NCBI GenBank assembly: GCA_965218875.1 | Contig: OZ244707.1 | Coordinates: forward strand, 682,001-746,000 | Source of the DNA: CBDCMJ01 sp965218875 | Lineage (GTDB): Bacteria; Chloroflexota; Dehalococcoidia; Lucifugimonadales; UBA3495 | Direction of reading: 5' to 3' | Length of the DNA stretch: 64,000 bases | Part shown: piece after piece, positions 8,580 through 18,435 of the stretch | Numbering within the stretch: position 1 is the stretch's first letter | Layout of the letters: the number at the start of each line of letters is the position of its first letter | Program-made: the position numbers and the translations under genes | Notes under the pieces: generated by a model | Seen by the model: the letters and a program-made list of their open reading frames with translations, nothing else | Told to the model about the DNA's origin: nothing | The model's database searches: none

Positions 8580-9545
8580 ATGAGAGAGATAACCTACGGG
8601 GAAGCGATGCTGGAGGCCTTCCGGGAAGAGATGGCCAGGGATGAGACCGTGTTCCACCTCTGCGGGGCCCTGGGGCCACTGGCAACCCTCATACCCGACT
8701 TTGGCGAGGAGCGGGTCCGCGTCTGTCCCATCTCCGAGGACGCCTACGTGGGGGCTAGCATCGGCGCGGCGGGCAGCGGGTTCCGCCCCGTGGTCAGCCC
8801 CGGAATGATGACCTTCGCCTTCAACGCCATGGACCAGATAGTCAACCAAATGGCAAAGATATACTACATGTTTGGCGGGCAGGCCCCGTTTCCCATCGTT
8901 TTCCGCGCTTCCACGGGAGGCGGCAGGTCGGCCGCGGCACAGCACTCCCAGAGTCCCCATCCCATGTTCATGAACCTGGCGGGGATCAAGCTGGTGATGC
9001 CTTCGACTCCCTACGACGCCAAGGGACTGATGAAGAGCGCCATACGGGACAATAACCCGGTGGTGTTCTTCGAGGACCAGATCCTGGCCGCGGCGTCCGA
9101 CAAGAGCCCCGTTCCGGAAGAAGAATACACCGTCCCCATCGGCGTGGCCGACGTGAAACGCCAGGGGAGCGACGTTACCGTCATCGCCATCTCCAAGATG
9201 GTCCACCGGGCCCTGGCCGCGGCCGAGGAGGCGCAGGCGGAGGGGATTTCCGTGGAGGTGATAGACCCGCGTACGCTGGTGCCGCTGGACAAGGACCTGC
9301 TCCGGGCCTCGGTCCGGAAAACGGGCCGGGTGGTCGTCGTGGACGAGGCGTGCATCACCTGCAGCGCCGCCGCGGAGGTTGCCGCGGTCCTGACCGAGGA
9401 CGCAGAGACCTTCCGGGCCCTGACGGCGCCGCCCAAGCGGGTTTGCGCCCCCGACGTGCCCATTCCCTACAGCCCGGTCATGGAGCAGTTCTGCATTCCG
9501 GACAAAGACCGGGTGATGGCCGGAATAAGAGAGGTGCTGTCCTGA
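8580..9545 (+). CDS. Thiamine-dependent dehydrogenase E1, beta subunit
   Basis: A 321-residue transketolase-type beta subunit that pairs with the gene upstream. ITYGEAMLEAFREEMARDE, CPISEDAYVGASIGAA, MTFAFNAMDQIVNQMAK and RASTGGGRSAAAQHSQSPH are standard E1 beta segments, and VEVIDPRTLVPLD marks the C-terminal domain. The usual GEDVG segment near residue 30 is replaced by LCGALG, a departure in a loop that normally helps hold ThDP. The ATG lies behind GGAGAAGGACC. It is nearly coupled to the YbaK-like gene, whose GTG starts 1 nt after this stop. Confidence 0.9.
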   Translation: MREITYGEAMLEAFREEMARDETVFHLCGALGPLATLIPDFGEERVRVCPISEDAYVGASIGAAGSGFRPVVSPGMMTFAFNAMDQIVNQMAKIYYMFGGQAPFPIVFRASTGGGRSAAAQHSQSPHPMFMNLAGIKLVMPSTPYDAKGLMKSAIRDNNPVVFFEDQILAAASDKSPVPEEEYTVPIGVADVKRQGSDVTVIAISKMVHRALAAAEEAQAEGISVEVIDPRTLVPLDKDLLRASVRKTGRVVVVDEACITCSAAAEVAAVLTEDAETFRALTAPPKRVCAPDVPIPYSPVMEQFCIPDKDRVMAGIREVLS

Positions 9546-9546
9546 C

Positions 9547-10053
9547 GTGGCGGCGGGCCGGGACATAGAGGGCGAGGTGATTAGCGCCCTGGACCGGCGA
9601 GGCATTCCCTACCGGATCATCGAGATCGACCCCGCCTTCGCCGACACGGCTGATTTTTGCCGCGAGTACGGCTACACCCTGGACGTTTGCGGCAACACCA
9701 TAGTGGTGGCGTCCAGGCGGGAGCCCAGGCAGTTCGCCGCCTGCGTACTGCTCGGCTCAGACCGGCTGGACGTGAACAGGACCGTGAAAACGCTGATGGG
9801 GGTATCCAAAGTGTCTTTCGCCTCGCCGGAAGACACCGTGGCGCTGACCGGCATGGCCGTGGGCGGCGTTACTCCCCTGGCGCTGCCTCCGGACCTTCCG
9901 GTGTACGCCGACGAGAAGCTGCTCACTGTCGACTACGTCATCCTGGGTTCCGGCAGCCGGAAGTCCAAGATAACGGTGGAGCCCCAAGAACTGAAGAAGC
10001 TGCCAGCGTTGCAGTTTGTGCCGGGGCTTTCGATGACAACCTCCCCGCCCTAA
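9547..10053 (+). CDS. YbaK/EbsC-family aminoacyl-tRNA editing domain protein
   Basis: A 168-residue single-domain protein of the YbaK/ProX fold, whose members hydrolyse mischarged aminoacyl-tRNA such as Cys- or Ala-tRNA(Pro). Supporting features are the strand CGNTIVVASRREPRQFAACVL, the conserved Lys in TVKTLMGVSKVSFASPED and the motif GMAVGGVTPLALP near residue 100. The GTG start lies 1 nt past the E1 beta stop, so it is probably translated with that gene. Which tRNA it edits cannot be read from sequence. Confidence 0.85.
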   Translation: MAAGRDIEGEVISALDRRGIPYRIIEIDPAFADTADFCREYGYTLDVCGNTIVVASRREPRQFAACVLLGSDRLDVNRTVKTLMGVSKVSFASPEDTVALTGMAVGGVTPLALPPDLPVYADEKLLTVDYVILGSGSRKSKITVEPQELKKLPALQFVPGLSMTTSPP

Positions 10054-10092
10054 GCCCGTTGGCCCGGCCCCGTCCTTGACTTCCCGCCGCGC

Positions 10093-11364
10093 CTACTCCA
10101 GCCTCAGGTTCATCGCGTAGAAGGCCTCGGCGGCCTCCCCCCAAACGGCATGTACCGCTAGGGTATACTCTCCCGGCCCATAGGCAAAGACGTGAGAAAC
10201 GTCCCGGACCGCCCCTAAGGTGAGCGACTCAACCGGCTCCGGCTGGCCGGAGGAATCGTCGTCGCCTCCCTGAGGTAGATAAAGCCTCACTTCAACGGAG
10301 CTGGGAGCTTGTTCGGCGCCAAAGCGCAATTCGACGGGATGGTCAGCCGGGGTTACGAAAAAGGCCTGCTCGGCAAGATTGGACCCGGCGACATCCAGGT
10401 AGGTATTCAGGCACCTGAAAGAAGTGACCTCAGGAGTGAACTCGCCCGCGCCGCCGGAGACAGTCAGATCGAAGAGGGTCGCACAGTGTACCTCTGCGCC
10501 GGCGGGAATGTCCGCCATCAATTCGGGCGCCTCTATGGAGACCGGAACTCCATAGTCCGACAACCACACTTCAAACGATATGGACGCGCCTCCGGCCCCA
10601 TCCGTGAGGTCCCCAAGAAACCCGATATCACCGTTCATGGTCACGCCGTGTATGAGCAGGTCATCCACGCCTATCCAGACTTCGGCGTTAAGCTTCAGTC
10701 CACCGTCCCCGGTCAGAGCGTCCGCGGACCCCGAACCGGACAAGCGCCAGGTCCGCACCCCGCCGAGGACCTCCTCGCCGGTCAACACCAGGTCCTCTAG
10801 CCCTTCCAGGCCTTCGGGGGACACCAAGTCCGGGGGGAAAATCGCCGGTCCCAACGCCGGTCCCAAGGAAGACTCTTCGTCCCTGGCCCACTCGCCCGTC
10901 AGAGGGTCTCTCATGTAGAAATCAGGGCCGATGATCACGAACTCGCTCTCGATCTCAAAGCCTGGTTCAAGGATGCTGGACAGCTTGCCCTTGGCGCGAT
11001 CGGGGGCCTGGAAATCGCCGGTCATGCCTATCGGAATTTCCAGGGCCTGTCCCTCGGCGTCGATGGACATGACCAACTCCACATCGAAGTGGAAGGAGGT
11101 CACGGCTGCCATGGCCGCGGCCGCGGACTCGAGGAGGGAGTCCGGGTCTGGGAGGTCGCCGCCGGGCGTCGGCGGAGGAGCCTCCGTGGGCGCCGGGGTG
11201 GGCACGGGCGCGGACGTGGGTGCGACGGTGGGCGTGGGCGCAACGGTAGCCGTGGGGACGGGCGCCGTTGTCGGGGACGAAGTTGGGGAGTCTGACCCTC
11301 CACAGGCCGCGATTGACAGGACCAGGATGCCGAAGAGAAGCGCCGCTACCGCCCAAACCCTCAT
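10093..11364 (-). CDS. Lipoprotein of the LppX/LprAFG-like type
   Basis: A 423-residue secreted lipoprotein. Residues 1-21 are a signal peptide ending in the lipobox LSIAAC, so Cys is lipidated after cleavage. A Pro/Thr/Ala-rich linker of about 50 residues follows and then a beta-rich domain (ESAAAAMAAVTSFHFDVEL; later PDFYMRDPLTGEW) like those of mycobacterial LppX/LprG, which bind lipids in a hydrophobic pocket. The last third is a separate beta domain of unknown type. The ATG at 11364 is chosen because AAAGGAG lies 7 nt upstream; a GTG 6 nt earlier would abut the ribosome site. Confidence 0.8.
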   Translation of the reverse strand: MRVWAVAALLFGILVLSIAACGGSDSPTSSPTTAPVPTATVAPTPTVAPTSAPVPTPAPTEAPPPTPGGDLPDPDSLLESAAAAMAAVTSFHFDVELVMSIDAEGQALEIPIGMTGDFQAPDRAKGKLSSILEPGFEIESEFVIIGPDFYMRDPLTGEWARDEESSLGPALGPAIFPPDLVSPEGLEGLEDLVLTGEEVLGGVRTWRLSGSGSADALTGDGGLKLNAEVWIGVDDLLIHGVTMNGDIGFLGDLTDGAGGASISFEVWLSDYGVPVSIEAPELMADIPAGAEVHCATLFDLTVSGGAGEFTPEVTSFRCLNTYLDVAGSNLAEQAFFVTPADHPVELRFGAEQAPSSVEVRLYLPQGGDDDSSGQPEPVESLTLGAVRDVSHVFAYGPGEYTLAVHAVWGEAAEAFYAMNLRLE

Positions 11365-11568
11365 TTCCACGCTCCTTTGGAATGAAATTTAGGGGCCCAT
11401 CCTACTAGGGTTGACCGGCAGCGACAAGGTATTTGCCGAGCGTTTCCGGGGCAAAGTGAGGGTGCCCTGATCCTTGGGGCCGGCGGGCGCGTTTGCTTCC
11501 AGAGAGGCTAGTGTGTTACCGTGAACTCTGAAGACTTCATCCTAGCTATCCGGGACTTGGAGATAGTG

Positions 11569-12069
11569 ATGAGCTACACGCCGACTCACCTGGGACACGT
11601 GAACATCTACGTGCGGAACGCCGAGGACGCCCGGCAGTGGTACGAGGATATTCTGGGGCTGCACACCTACGACGTCATGCCCGGCCGCGCCGCCTTCATG
11701 TCGGCCAACCGGGACGAGTCCCACGAAGTGGCTCTCATGGAAGTCGGGGAGGACGCCATGGGGCCGCAGGCAGGCCAAGTGGGACTGAACCACATGGCCT
11801 GGCGCATGGGGTCGTTGAAAGACCTGGCAGACTTCTACGATAGGCTCCACGAGAAGAACGTCCCCATCAACCGGGTGGCGGACCACGGCATATCCCTGGG
11901 CATCTACCTCCAGGACCCCGACGGCAACGGGATCGAGGTGTACTACGAGACGCCCCGGAGCGAGTGGCCCACCCAGGAGAAGATATTCTCCGACGGCCGG
12001 CCCCAGGGCCGGTTCCCCGGCCCCTGGGAGAAAGACCTGGCTCCCGACGCCGTGGCCAAGACCAAGTAG
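11569..12069 (+). CDS. VOC-family (glyoxalase/extradiol dioxygenase fold) protein
   Basis: A 166-residue metal-dependent protein with two beta-alpha-beta-beta-beta modules. The likely metal ligands are His in LGHVNIYV, His in LNHMAW and Glu in GIEVYYE, in the order seen in extradiol dioxygenases. Such proteins cleave or isomerise aromatic or glyoxal-type substrates. The ATG at 11569 follows GGAG at 6 nt; an upstream GTG at 11521 adds 16 unconserved residues. A strong terminator follows. A paralogue is at 34165-34626. Confidence 0.85.
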   Translation: MSYTPTHLGHVNIYVRNAEDARQWYEDILGLHTYDVMPGRAAFMSANRDESHEVALMEVGEDAMGPQAGQVGLNHMAWRMGSLKDLADFYDRLHEKNVPINRVADHGISLGIYLQDPDGNGIEVYYETPRSEWPTQEKIFSDGRPQGRFPGPWEKDLAPDAVAKTK

Positions 12070-12099
12070 CCCCCAGGGGGCATCGGACCGGCCCGATAC

Positions 12100-12135
12100 A
12101 TTCGGAGGTGCGTGGGCGCACCTCCGAATCTTTTT
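12100..12135 (+). terminator. Rho-independent terminator
   Basis: ATTCGGAGGTGCG and its exact complement around the loop TGGG, followed by CTTTTT. It lies 30 nt after the VOC gene stop and is the clearest intrinsic terminator in the window. Confidence 0.92.
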
Positions 12136-12349
12136 GCCCGCCGCTGGTCAGCAGCGATGATGCACACGAAGTCCCCCCTGGCCCAATCGATAGAAACGCC
12201 AGGCGGCGTTTCTCCCCGGCCAGTCCCGTGTTACCATGAGCGCGCTCCGGGACTGCGCTCCCGCCGTCCCCGGATCGGCGAGGAGCGGGAAACCCAGCCA
12301 GTGCCCATACCGGCCGGACCTCCGGGTCTGGTGAGCACGGAGAGGGACC

Positions 12350-12709
12350 ATGACGGCGCCAAGGCTCATCCGCAACGACAGCGTAAATCACGTAGAGCGC
12401 GTCCCCGGCGTAACCGTGTCCCCCATGGTTGGCGAGGACGAGGGAGCGACCCAGATCTCCAGCGGCATCACCACTTTCGCTCAGGGGTGCTCCAACACCA
12501 CCCACTACCACAACGCCGAAGAGTCGGTGATCGTCATCCAGGGCGAGGGGACCATGATCATCGGCGGCCAAGAGCACCACGTCAGACTACACGACGCCGC
12601 CTTTATTACTCCGGGGACCCACCACCGGATAATCAACACGGGGACCGAGCCCTTCAAGATTGCCTGGTCCTACGCCACCATTCACGTCTCCCGCACCCTG
12701 GTGGAATGA
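12350..12709 (+). CDS. Cupin-domain protein
   Basis: A 119-residue single cupin barrel. Motif 1 is visible as THYHNAEESVIVIQGEGTM (two His and a Glu as metal ligands) and motif 2 as FITPGTHHRIINTG. Small cupins of this kind act as metal-dependent dioxygenases, isomerases or ligand binders; nothing here decides between them. The ATG follows GAGAGGGACC. It is convergent with the MFS gene downstream, with only 21 bp between the stops. Confidence 0.85.
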   Translation: MTAPRLIRNDSVNHVERVPGVTVSPMVGEDEGATQISSGITTFAQGCSNTTHYHNAEESVIVIQGEGTMIIGGQEHHVRLHDAAFITPGTHHRIINTGTEPFKIAWSYATIHVSRTLVE

Positions 12710-12730
12710 GGGCGGCCACCCCGGGTCTTC

Positions 12731-14233
12731 TCAGTCGCCTCCCGGATCGGCCCCTGAGGAAACCGCCGGGCCCGGCTCCGTCTCCCGCTCGGTCTTGAGG
12801 GCCGACACCGCCAGTCCAATCAGCAACAGGCCCATCATGGTCAAGAAGGCATGGCGCAGGCCCGCCGAAAAGGCGCGGGCTACGTCCTCGTTGGCCGACT
12901 CCCGCACCACGTCCAAGCTCGGCTCGAACCCCATGGACCCCATGGTGGCCGTAACGATGGCCGTGGACATGGCGAGGCTGATGATGTTCCCGCCGTTGCG
13001 GGCCAGGTTGAGCAGCGCCGACACCACGCCGTACTTTTCCCGTTCCACGGCGCTCAGCACTGAACTGGTGTTGGCCGAGTAGAAAATCCCCATCCCGCCG
13101 CTGGTGAGGATAAGGGCCGGAAACACGCTGACCAGGGACGAGTCCACGTTTAGCTGGGACAGCAGGAACAGTCCCGAGGCGGAACTGGCCAGGCCGCCCA
13201 TGGTGAACCAGCGCCAGCCAAAACGGTCCGAGAGGGCGCCGCTCACGGGCCCCAGCAACGCCATGCACAGGGCTCCGGGCATGACGATGAGGCCGGCAGT
13301 CCCGGGCTTTAGGCCCAGCGCCCCCTGTAGGTAGAAGGGCATCAGGAACAGCACCGAGGCGCTGCCCAGGAAGGTAAGGAAGGACGCCGATACTCCCAAG
13401 GAGAAGGGTTTGCGTCCGAACAGCTTAAGGTCCAGCATTGGGTTGACGGTGCGGACCTCCCACCAGATGAACGAGCCTATCAGCACGACGAACCCCAGCA
13501 GGGCCAGCACGATGGGCAGGGAGGTCCAGCCCACCCGGTGGGCGTTGGTCATGGCCAGCAGCAGGGTCAGCAGTGCGGCGGCGGACAGCGCAGCCCCCGG
13601 CCAGTCGAACTTGGTGCCCCGGTGGTGGGCCTCCCGGCCGAAGGCCCCCTCCCGGAGGGCAACGATCACGGCGCCAATCCCCACCACTCCCAGGGGGATG
13701 TTGATCCAAAACACGTAGGGCCAGTCGAAGGCCTGCACCACCAGTCCGCCGATGGCCGGGCCGGCTATTCCTCCCGCCCCCACCACGGTCATGATGAAGC
13801 CGATGGCCTTGCCCCGTTGGTTGCCGGGGAAAACCGAGGTAATGATAGCCATGCCGGTGCCCTGGCTCATGGCGGCGCCAACGCCCTGTATGACCCGCGA
13901 CGCGATCAACATCTCCAGGTTAACGGAAGACCCGCTCAATCCGGCCCCGCCCATGAACAGCACACTGCCCAGAAGGTACACCTTGCGGCGCCCCACCAGG
14001 TCGGACAGCCGGCCCATGGGCAGGAGCAAAGCGGTAATGGTCAGGGTGTAGGCTATGACCACCCACTGGACCGTGGGGATATCCGTCTCGAAATGGTCCG
14101 CAATGGTGGGCAGGGCTACCAGGCTGCTGCCGTGGTCGACCACCGAGCCGAAGGTGCCGACGGCGATGGCGCCGAAGACCCAATACTTGTAGCTGGGCCT
14201 CGCGGCGATGGCCGATTGGAGGGAGTCAAGCAA
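12731..14233 (-). CDS. MFS drug:H+ antiporter, DHA2 (14-TM) family
   Basis: About 500 residues with roughly 14 hydrophobic segments, as in EmrB/QacA-type exporters that couple proton influx to efflux of toxic compounds across the inner membrane. The loop 2-3 motif appears as GRLSDLVGRRKVYLLG, and motif C as GFIMTVVGAGGIAGPAIGG. The start is uncertain: TTG at 14233 has AGAAGG 6 nt upstream and gives LLDSLQSAIAARPSYKYW, while a TTG at 14281 would add a charged 16-residue leader. No regulator is adjacent. Confidence 0.88.
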   Translation of the reverse strand: MLDSLQSAIAARPSYKYWVFGAIAVGTFGSVVDHGSSLVALPTIADHFETDIPTVQWVVIAYTLTITALLLPMGRLSDLVGRRKVYLLGSVLFMGGAGLSGSSVNLEMLIASRVIQGVGAAMSQGTGMAIITSVFPGNQRGKAIGFIMTVVGAGGIAGPAIGGLVVQAFDWPYVFWINIPLGVVGIGAVIVALREGAFGREAHHRGTKFDWPGAALSAAALLTLLLAMTNAHRVGWTSLPIVLALLGFVVLIGSFIWWEVRTVNPMLDLKLFGRKPFSLGVSASFLTFLGSASVLFLMPFYLQGALGLKPGTAGLIVMPGALCMALLGPVSGALSDRFGWRWFTMGGLASSASGLFLLSQLNVDSSLVSVFPALILTSGGMGIFYSANTSSVLSAVEREKYGVVSALLNLARNGGNIISLAMSTAIVTATMGSMGFEPSLDVVRESANEDVARAFSAGLRHAFLTMMGLLLIGLAVSALKTERETEPGPAVSSGADPGGD

Positions 14234-14380
14234 TGGTTGCCTTCTTTTGGACTCGTACGAACGGGTCTGCCGCCGGCCCAACGGCTTGGTCCGGGCCCTC
14301 GGGGGCGGGGCCCCTGGACCGAATAGGTTGCCAGCTCAATTGTCCGCGCGTTCCGGGCGCGGCCCCGCAGTGGCGTTACT

Positions 14381-15415
14381 CTAGGGCAAGCCGGTAATCA
14401 ACACCCACATGGGCCTGTTTCCCAACGGGCAGGACTCCAGCGGCGTGAGGTGGCCGTTGTCTCCGTCGACCTCGTAAGACGTCAGGCGGCCCGATTCCAA
14501 GCCCGCCACGAACAGGAAGTTTCCCGCCGGGTCCAGGCTGAAGGCCCGGGGCACCGGCTCCGTGGGGACCTGGCCCAGGGACGTCAGCCGGCAGGTGTCG
14601 GGGTCTATGGCGAAGCAGGCCACGCTGTTGTGGCCCCGGTTGGGGGCGTACAGAAAGTTGCCCTGGGGGGTGATTTGAATCTGGGAGCAGGAGTTGCTGC
14701 CGTCATAACCCTCGGGGAGAGTCGATATGGTCTGAAAGGGGGACAACGTGCCGCCCGACGGGTCCAGCCGGTACGCCGTGACGCTGCAGCCCTGCTCGTC
14801 GGAGAAGTAGAGGACGGGTTCCCTGGGGTGGAAGCAGAAGTGCCTGGGACCCAGGGTTTCCTGGGGCCGGTAGGCGGGCGGCGAGTTGGGGGAGAGGCGT
14901 CCGGTGGACTCGTCGAACCGGAACTGGAAGATAGCGTTGGGGCCTCTCCCGGCTATGTGGGGCACGAAGACGAACTGGTTGGAGGGGTCCGGCTGGATGG
15001 CGTGGGCGCCTCTGGCGGTGTAGCACCACTCCACCGGGGGAAAGACGGGGACGCCGATGCCGTCCACGGAGTGGACCGCCGCGGTGCTCTGGTAGTAGTA
15101 GGCCGAAAGCACGTAGTTTCCCGTCCGGTCCGTGGCCAGGTACACGGGCTCACCCTGCAGGGGAACGGCGCCCAGGAGGGACAGGCCCCCGGAACGGGGA
15201 TCGACGGCGTAGCTGGCGATTTCCTGGGAGCCGCGGCGGCCCACGTAGAGAAACCTGCGCCCGGGGTCCATGGCCAGGGGCGCCGGACCGCCGGGAACGG
15301 CCACGTCCTCCCGGTGCTCGACCGCGCCGGACCCGGGGTCCACCCGGAATATCGATATCTTGTCGTCGTCCTGCAGGGAAACGTACATCAGATAGCCGGT
15401 CGCTTGGGTGGTCAT
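14381..15415 (-). CDS. Lactonase-family seven-bladed beta-propeller (YbhE-like)
   Basis: A 344-residue protein made of repeated blades with recurring patterns such as RFLYVGRRGSQEIASYAVD, NQFVFVPHIAGRGPNAIFQF, NFLYAPNRGHNSVACFAID and NFLFVAGLESGRLTSYEVD. These are typical of the 6-phosphogluconolactonase/lactonase family. The classical enzyme opens the phosphogluconate lactone; many relatives act on other lactones. No signal peptide is seen. The ATG follows GGAGGGGTTGAG. It is divergent from rel. Confidence 0.85.
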   Translation of the reverse strand: MTTQATGYLMYVSLQDDDKISIFRVDPGSGAVEHREDVAVPGGPAPLAMDPGRRFLYVGRRGSQEIASYAVDPRSGGLSLLGAVPLQGEPVYLATDRTGNYVLSAYYYQSTAAVHSVDGIGVPVFPPVEWCYTARGAHAIQPDPSNQFVFVPHIAGRGPNAIFQFRFDESTGRLSPNSPPAYRPQETLGPRHFCFHPREPVLYFSDEQGCSVTAYRLDPSGGTLSPFQTISTLPEGYDGSNSCSQIQITPQGNFLYAPNRGHNSVACFAIDPDTCRLTSLGQVPTEPVPRAFSLDPAGNFLFVAGLESGRLTSYEVDGDNGHLTPLESCPLGNRPMWVLITGLP

Positions 15416-15602
15416 ACCTCAACCCCTCCTTGGCGCTGTCCCAGAGGCGTGACTCCGGGCCAGACCCGGAGACCCGGCTGACGGGTCGGTGGCATTTTTC
15501 CGGCAGAACGGTTAGAATGCGGCAAAGCTCATTTATCCCGCCCGGGCATAGGACGCTACCCATATTATCATTAACACGGGCCAAGGTGACCACCGTGGGG
15601 TA

Positions 15603-17807
15603 GTGGCGGACAACGCGACAACATTAATCGACCGGGTCGGCGGCTATTTGCCCGGTGAGGCGACCAACCTCATCGGACAGGCCTACTCCTACGCCGACGA
15701 ATGCCACACCGGGCAAGTACGAAAGTCGGGCGAACCCTACATCGCCCACCCCTTGGAGACCGCCCTCTTCCTGGCTGACCTCCACCTGGATTCCCACACC
15801 ATCATTGCCGCCTTGCTCCACGACGTGGTGGAGGACTGCGGCGTGACTCTGGAGGAGGTGGAAGCCCGCTTCGGCGCCGAGACCGCCAAGCTGGTCGACG
15901 GGGTTACCAAGCTCACCCGCCTGGACGACCGCCTCCACGGTTCTCTCAACCCCGGGCCGGACCACTACAACGACGAAGACAGCCTCTACGCCGAAAGCCT
16001 GCGCAAGATGCTGGTTTCCATGGCGGAAGACATCCGGGTAGTGCTCATCAAGCTGGCGGACCGCCTGCACAACATGCGCACCCTGGAGGCCCTGCCCCCG
16101 GAGAAACGCCAGCGGATCGCCCAGGAAACCCTGGACATATACTCCCCCTTGGCGCACCGGCTGGGCATCTGGGAAATCAAGTGGCGGCTGGACGACCTGG
16201 CTTTCCGTTACCTGGACGAGGTCAGCTACCGGGAAATCTCCAAGATGCTGGCCGCCAAGCGGGAACAAAGGGAAGCCTACGTGGAGGAAATAGCCTCCAC
16301 TCTCCGGAATGAGATGGAGTCCTTCAACGTGCGGGGCGAGGTGGTGGGGCGGCCCAAGGGCATCTACAGCACCTACCGGAAGATGCAGAAGTACGCCACC
16401 CAGGGCAAGGAGTTGCAGGACATCTACGACCTGTACGCGCTCCGGGTGCTGGTGGACACCAAGGAGGACTGCTACAAGGTCCTGGGCGTGGTCCACCAAC
16501 TGTGGCACCCCATTCCCGGCCAGTTCGACGACTACATTGCTACCCCCAAGGACAACCTGTACCAGGCCCTGCACACCACGGTCATCTGCGAGGGCGGGAA
16601 CCCGCTGGAAGTGCAGATCAAGACCCACGAGCTGCACCAGATAGCCGAGTACGGCGTTGCCGCTCACTGGCGTTACAAGGAGGGAAACTCCACGGACCGG
16701 CGCTTCGAGGAGAAGATGACCTGGATGCGCCAGTTGCTGGAGTGGCAGCGGGAGGTGACCGCCACCGACGAGTTCATCGAGTCGGTCCGGCAGGACATCT
16801 TCCGCGACCAGGTGTTCGTGTACACCCCGAAGGGGGACATCGTGGAGCTAACCGCTGGCTCCACCCCGGTGGACTTTGCCTACAAGATACACACCGAGCT
16901 GGGCCACCGGTGCATGGGCTCCAAGGTCAACGGGCGTCTGGTGTCCCTGGACACCGTGCTGGAGAATGGAGACACGGTGGAGGTGGTGGCGTCCAAGTCA
17001 GAGCGAGGCCCCAGCCTGGACTGGCTCAACCCCAACCGCGGTTACGTGGCGTCGGCCAACGCCCGGCAGAGGGTGCGCCAGTGGTTCCGGAGGCAGGCTC
17101 GCAGCAGCAACATCCAGCGCGGGCGCGAATTGCTCCGCCGGGAGCTCCGCCGCCTCAACCAGCGTCTGGACGACGATGAAGTGGTGGCCATCTGCAAGTA
17201 CGACAGCATCGACGAGCTGCTGGCCAACCTGGGCTCCGGGGTAATCACCGAGAGCCAGGTGGCCCACCGCCTGGCGCAGGCCCGCCAGGGGACCGAGGCC
17301 CCGGTGGAGCGCCCCAAGACCCCCATGCCCCTCTCCAGCCCCAGCTCAGGGATAACGGTGCTGGGCGTGGGGGACTTGCTCATCCGCGTTGCCCGGTGCT
17401 GCAACCCTATTCCCGGGGACGAAATCCTTGGGTTCATCACCCGCGCGCGGGGGGTCACGGTCCACAAGAAGGACTGCCAGAGCCTCCGCAGCGAGGACGA
17501 GCAGGAGCGCATCGTAAACGTGGACTGGGGGGTGGAGAGGACACTGTATCCCGTTCGCATCAAGATGAAGGCTTACGACCGGGTAGGGTTGCTTAGGGAC
17601 ATCACCACCGCGGTATCCGAAGAGCACGTAAACATCGCCTCGGTCATCACCCGGGAACTGGAGGACGGGACCGTCACCATCGAATTGACCCTGCACACCA
17701 CCGGCCTGGAGCAGTTGGGCAAGCTGTTCGCCAAGCTGGAAGGAGTGCGGGGAATAACCTCCGTCACCCGGGACCGCTCCAGCATCCCCGCCCCAGCCCG
17801 GTCTTGA
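15603..17807 (+). CDS. rel: Bifunctional (p)ppGpp synthetase/hydrolase (RelA/SpoT family)
   Basis: A 734-residue stringent-response enzyme. Order of domains: HD hydrolase (about residues 25-180, with YIAHPLETALFLADL, LLHDVVED and DRLHNMRTL), synthetase (about 240-350, with STYRKMQKY and YALRVLVDT), TGS (about 405-465, VFVYTPKGDIVELTAG), a Cys-containing conserved region (VARCCNPIPGDEILGFITR) and a C-terminal ACT domain (about 650-730). The intact HD motif means it can both make and degrade (p)ppGpp, so it is a long Rel and not a synthetase-only RelA. The GTG start lacks a strong ribosome site. Confidence 0.96.
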   Translation: MADNATTLIDRVGGYLPGEATNLIGQAYSYADECHTGQVRKSGEPYIAHPLETALFLADLHLDSHTIIAALLHDVVEDCGVTLEEVEARFGAETAKLVDGVTKLTRLDDRLHGSLNPGPDHYNDEDSLYAESLRKMLVSMAEDIRVVLIKLADRLHNMRTLEALPPEKRQRIAQETLDIYSPLAHRLGIWEIKWRLDDLAFRYLDEVSYREISKMLAAKREQREAYVEEIASTLRNEMESFNVRGEVVGRPKGIYSTYRKMQKYATQGKELQDIYDLYALRVLVDTKEDCYKVLGVVHQLWHPIPGQFDDYIATPKDNLYQALHTTVICEGGNPLEVQIKTHELHQIAEYGVAAHWRYKEGNSTDRRFEEKMTWMRQLLEWQREVTATDEFIESVRQDIFRDQVFVYTPKGDIVELTAGSTPVDFAYKIHTELGHRCMGSKVNGRLVSLDTVLENGDTVEVVASKSERGPSLDWLNPNRGYVASANARQRVRQWFRRQARSSNIQRGRELLRRELRRLNQRLDDDEVVAICKYDSIDELLANLGSGVITESQVAHRLAQARQGTEAPVERPKTPMPLSSPSSGITVLGVGDLLIRVARCCNPIPGDEILGFITRARGVTVHKKDCQSLRSEDEQERIVNVDWGVERTLYPVRIKMKAYDRVGLLRDITTAVSEEHVNIASVITRELEDGTVTIELTLHTTGLEQLGKLFAKLEGVRGITSVTRDRSSIPAPARS

Positions 17808-17986
17808 AGCAACCACCCGCGGGGAACCCGCCCGCGCCACCCGGCGGAGGCACAGTCGCAAGCCCTCCCGCCGCCTTCCAAACCCAGGGCCGCCGGGCCC
17901 CGGCATCCGTGTACCCGGCTGGAACCATCTCCCCCGCAACTTCGATTTACCGACGTCAATCCACCGACATCAATGGAGGTGACCCC

Positions 17987-18376
17987 ATGCCAGAGAGGAC
18001 CCCTGTCAATCCCCAGGGCATCAACCCCAACCCGGCGCTCTCGCCCGGCATCCGGGTGGGCGGCCTTCTCTTCGTGTCCGGCAGCGTGTCCGTGGACGCC
18101 AACGGCAACCTGGTGGGCGCGGGCGACTGCGAGGCCCAGGCCCGGCAGGTTATGAGCAACATACGGACCATCGTCGAGGCCGCCGGGGCCGCCATGCAGG
18201 ACACGGTGAAAATAACCTGCTTCCTCACCGACGTAAGCAACTATGCTGCCTACAGCAAGGTGCGGGGAGAAACCTGGCCCAGCAGCCCGCCGGCCAGCTC
18301 CACGGTGATAGTCGCGGGACTGGTGCGGCCGGAGTACCTGGTGGAAGTGGAGGCCGTGGTCCGGGTCTCGGACTAG
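17987..18376 (+). CDS. RidA/YjgF/UK114 family protein
   Basis: A 129-residue trimeric-type protein. RidA enzymes hydrolyse reactive enamine/imine intermediates released by PLP enzymes. Visible features are the opening PQGINPNPALSPGIRVGGLLF, the DTVKITCFLTDVSNYAAYS segment and the EYLVEVEAV end. The conserved substrate Arg (normally R105 in PxRxxV) is represented by GLVRPEYLVEVE. The ATG at 17987 follows ATGGAGGTGA. It is about 180 bp downstream of rel on the same strand. Confidence 0.88.
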   Translation: MPERTPVNPQGINPNPALSPGIRVGGLLFVSGSVSVDANGNLVGAGDCEAQARQVMSNIRTIVEAAGAAMQDTVKITCFLTDVSNYAAYSKVRGETWPSSPPASSTVIVAGLVRPEYLVEVEAVVRVSD

Positions 18377-18435
18377 CCACCGCCTGCGGGTTTCGGAGTC
18401 AGGGATGCGGGCAGGGCCGCTCTGCGCCCGCTCCC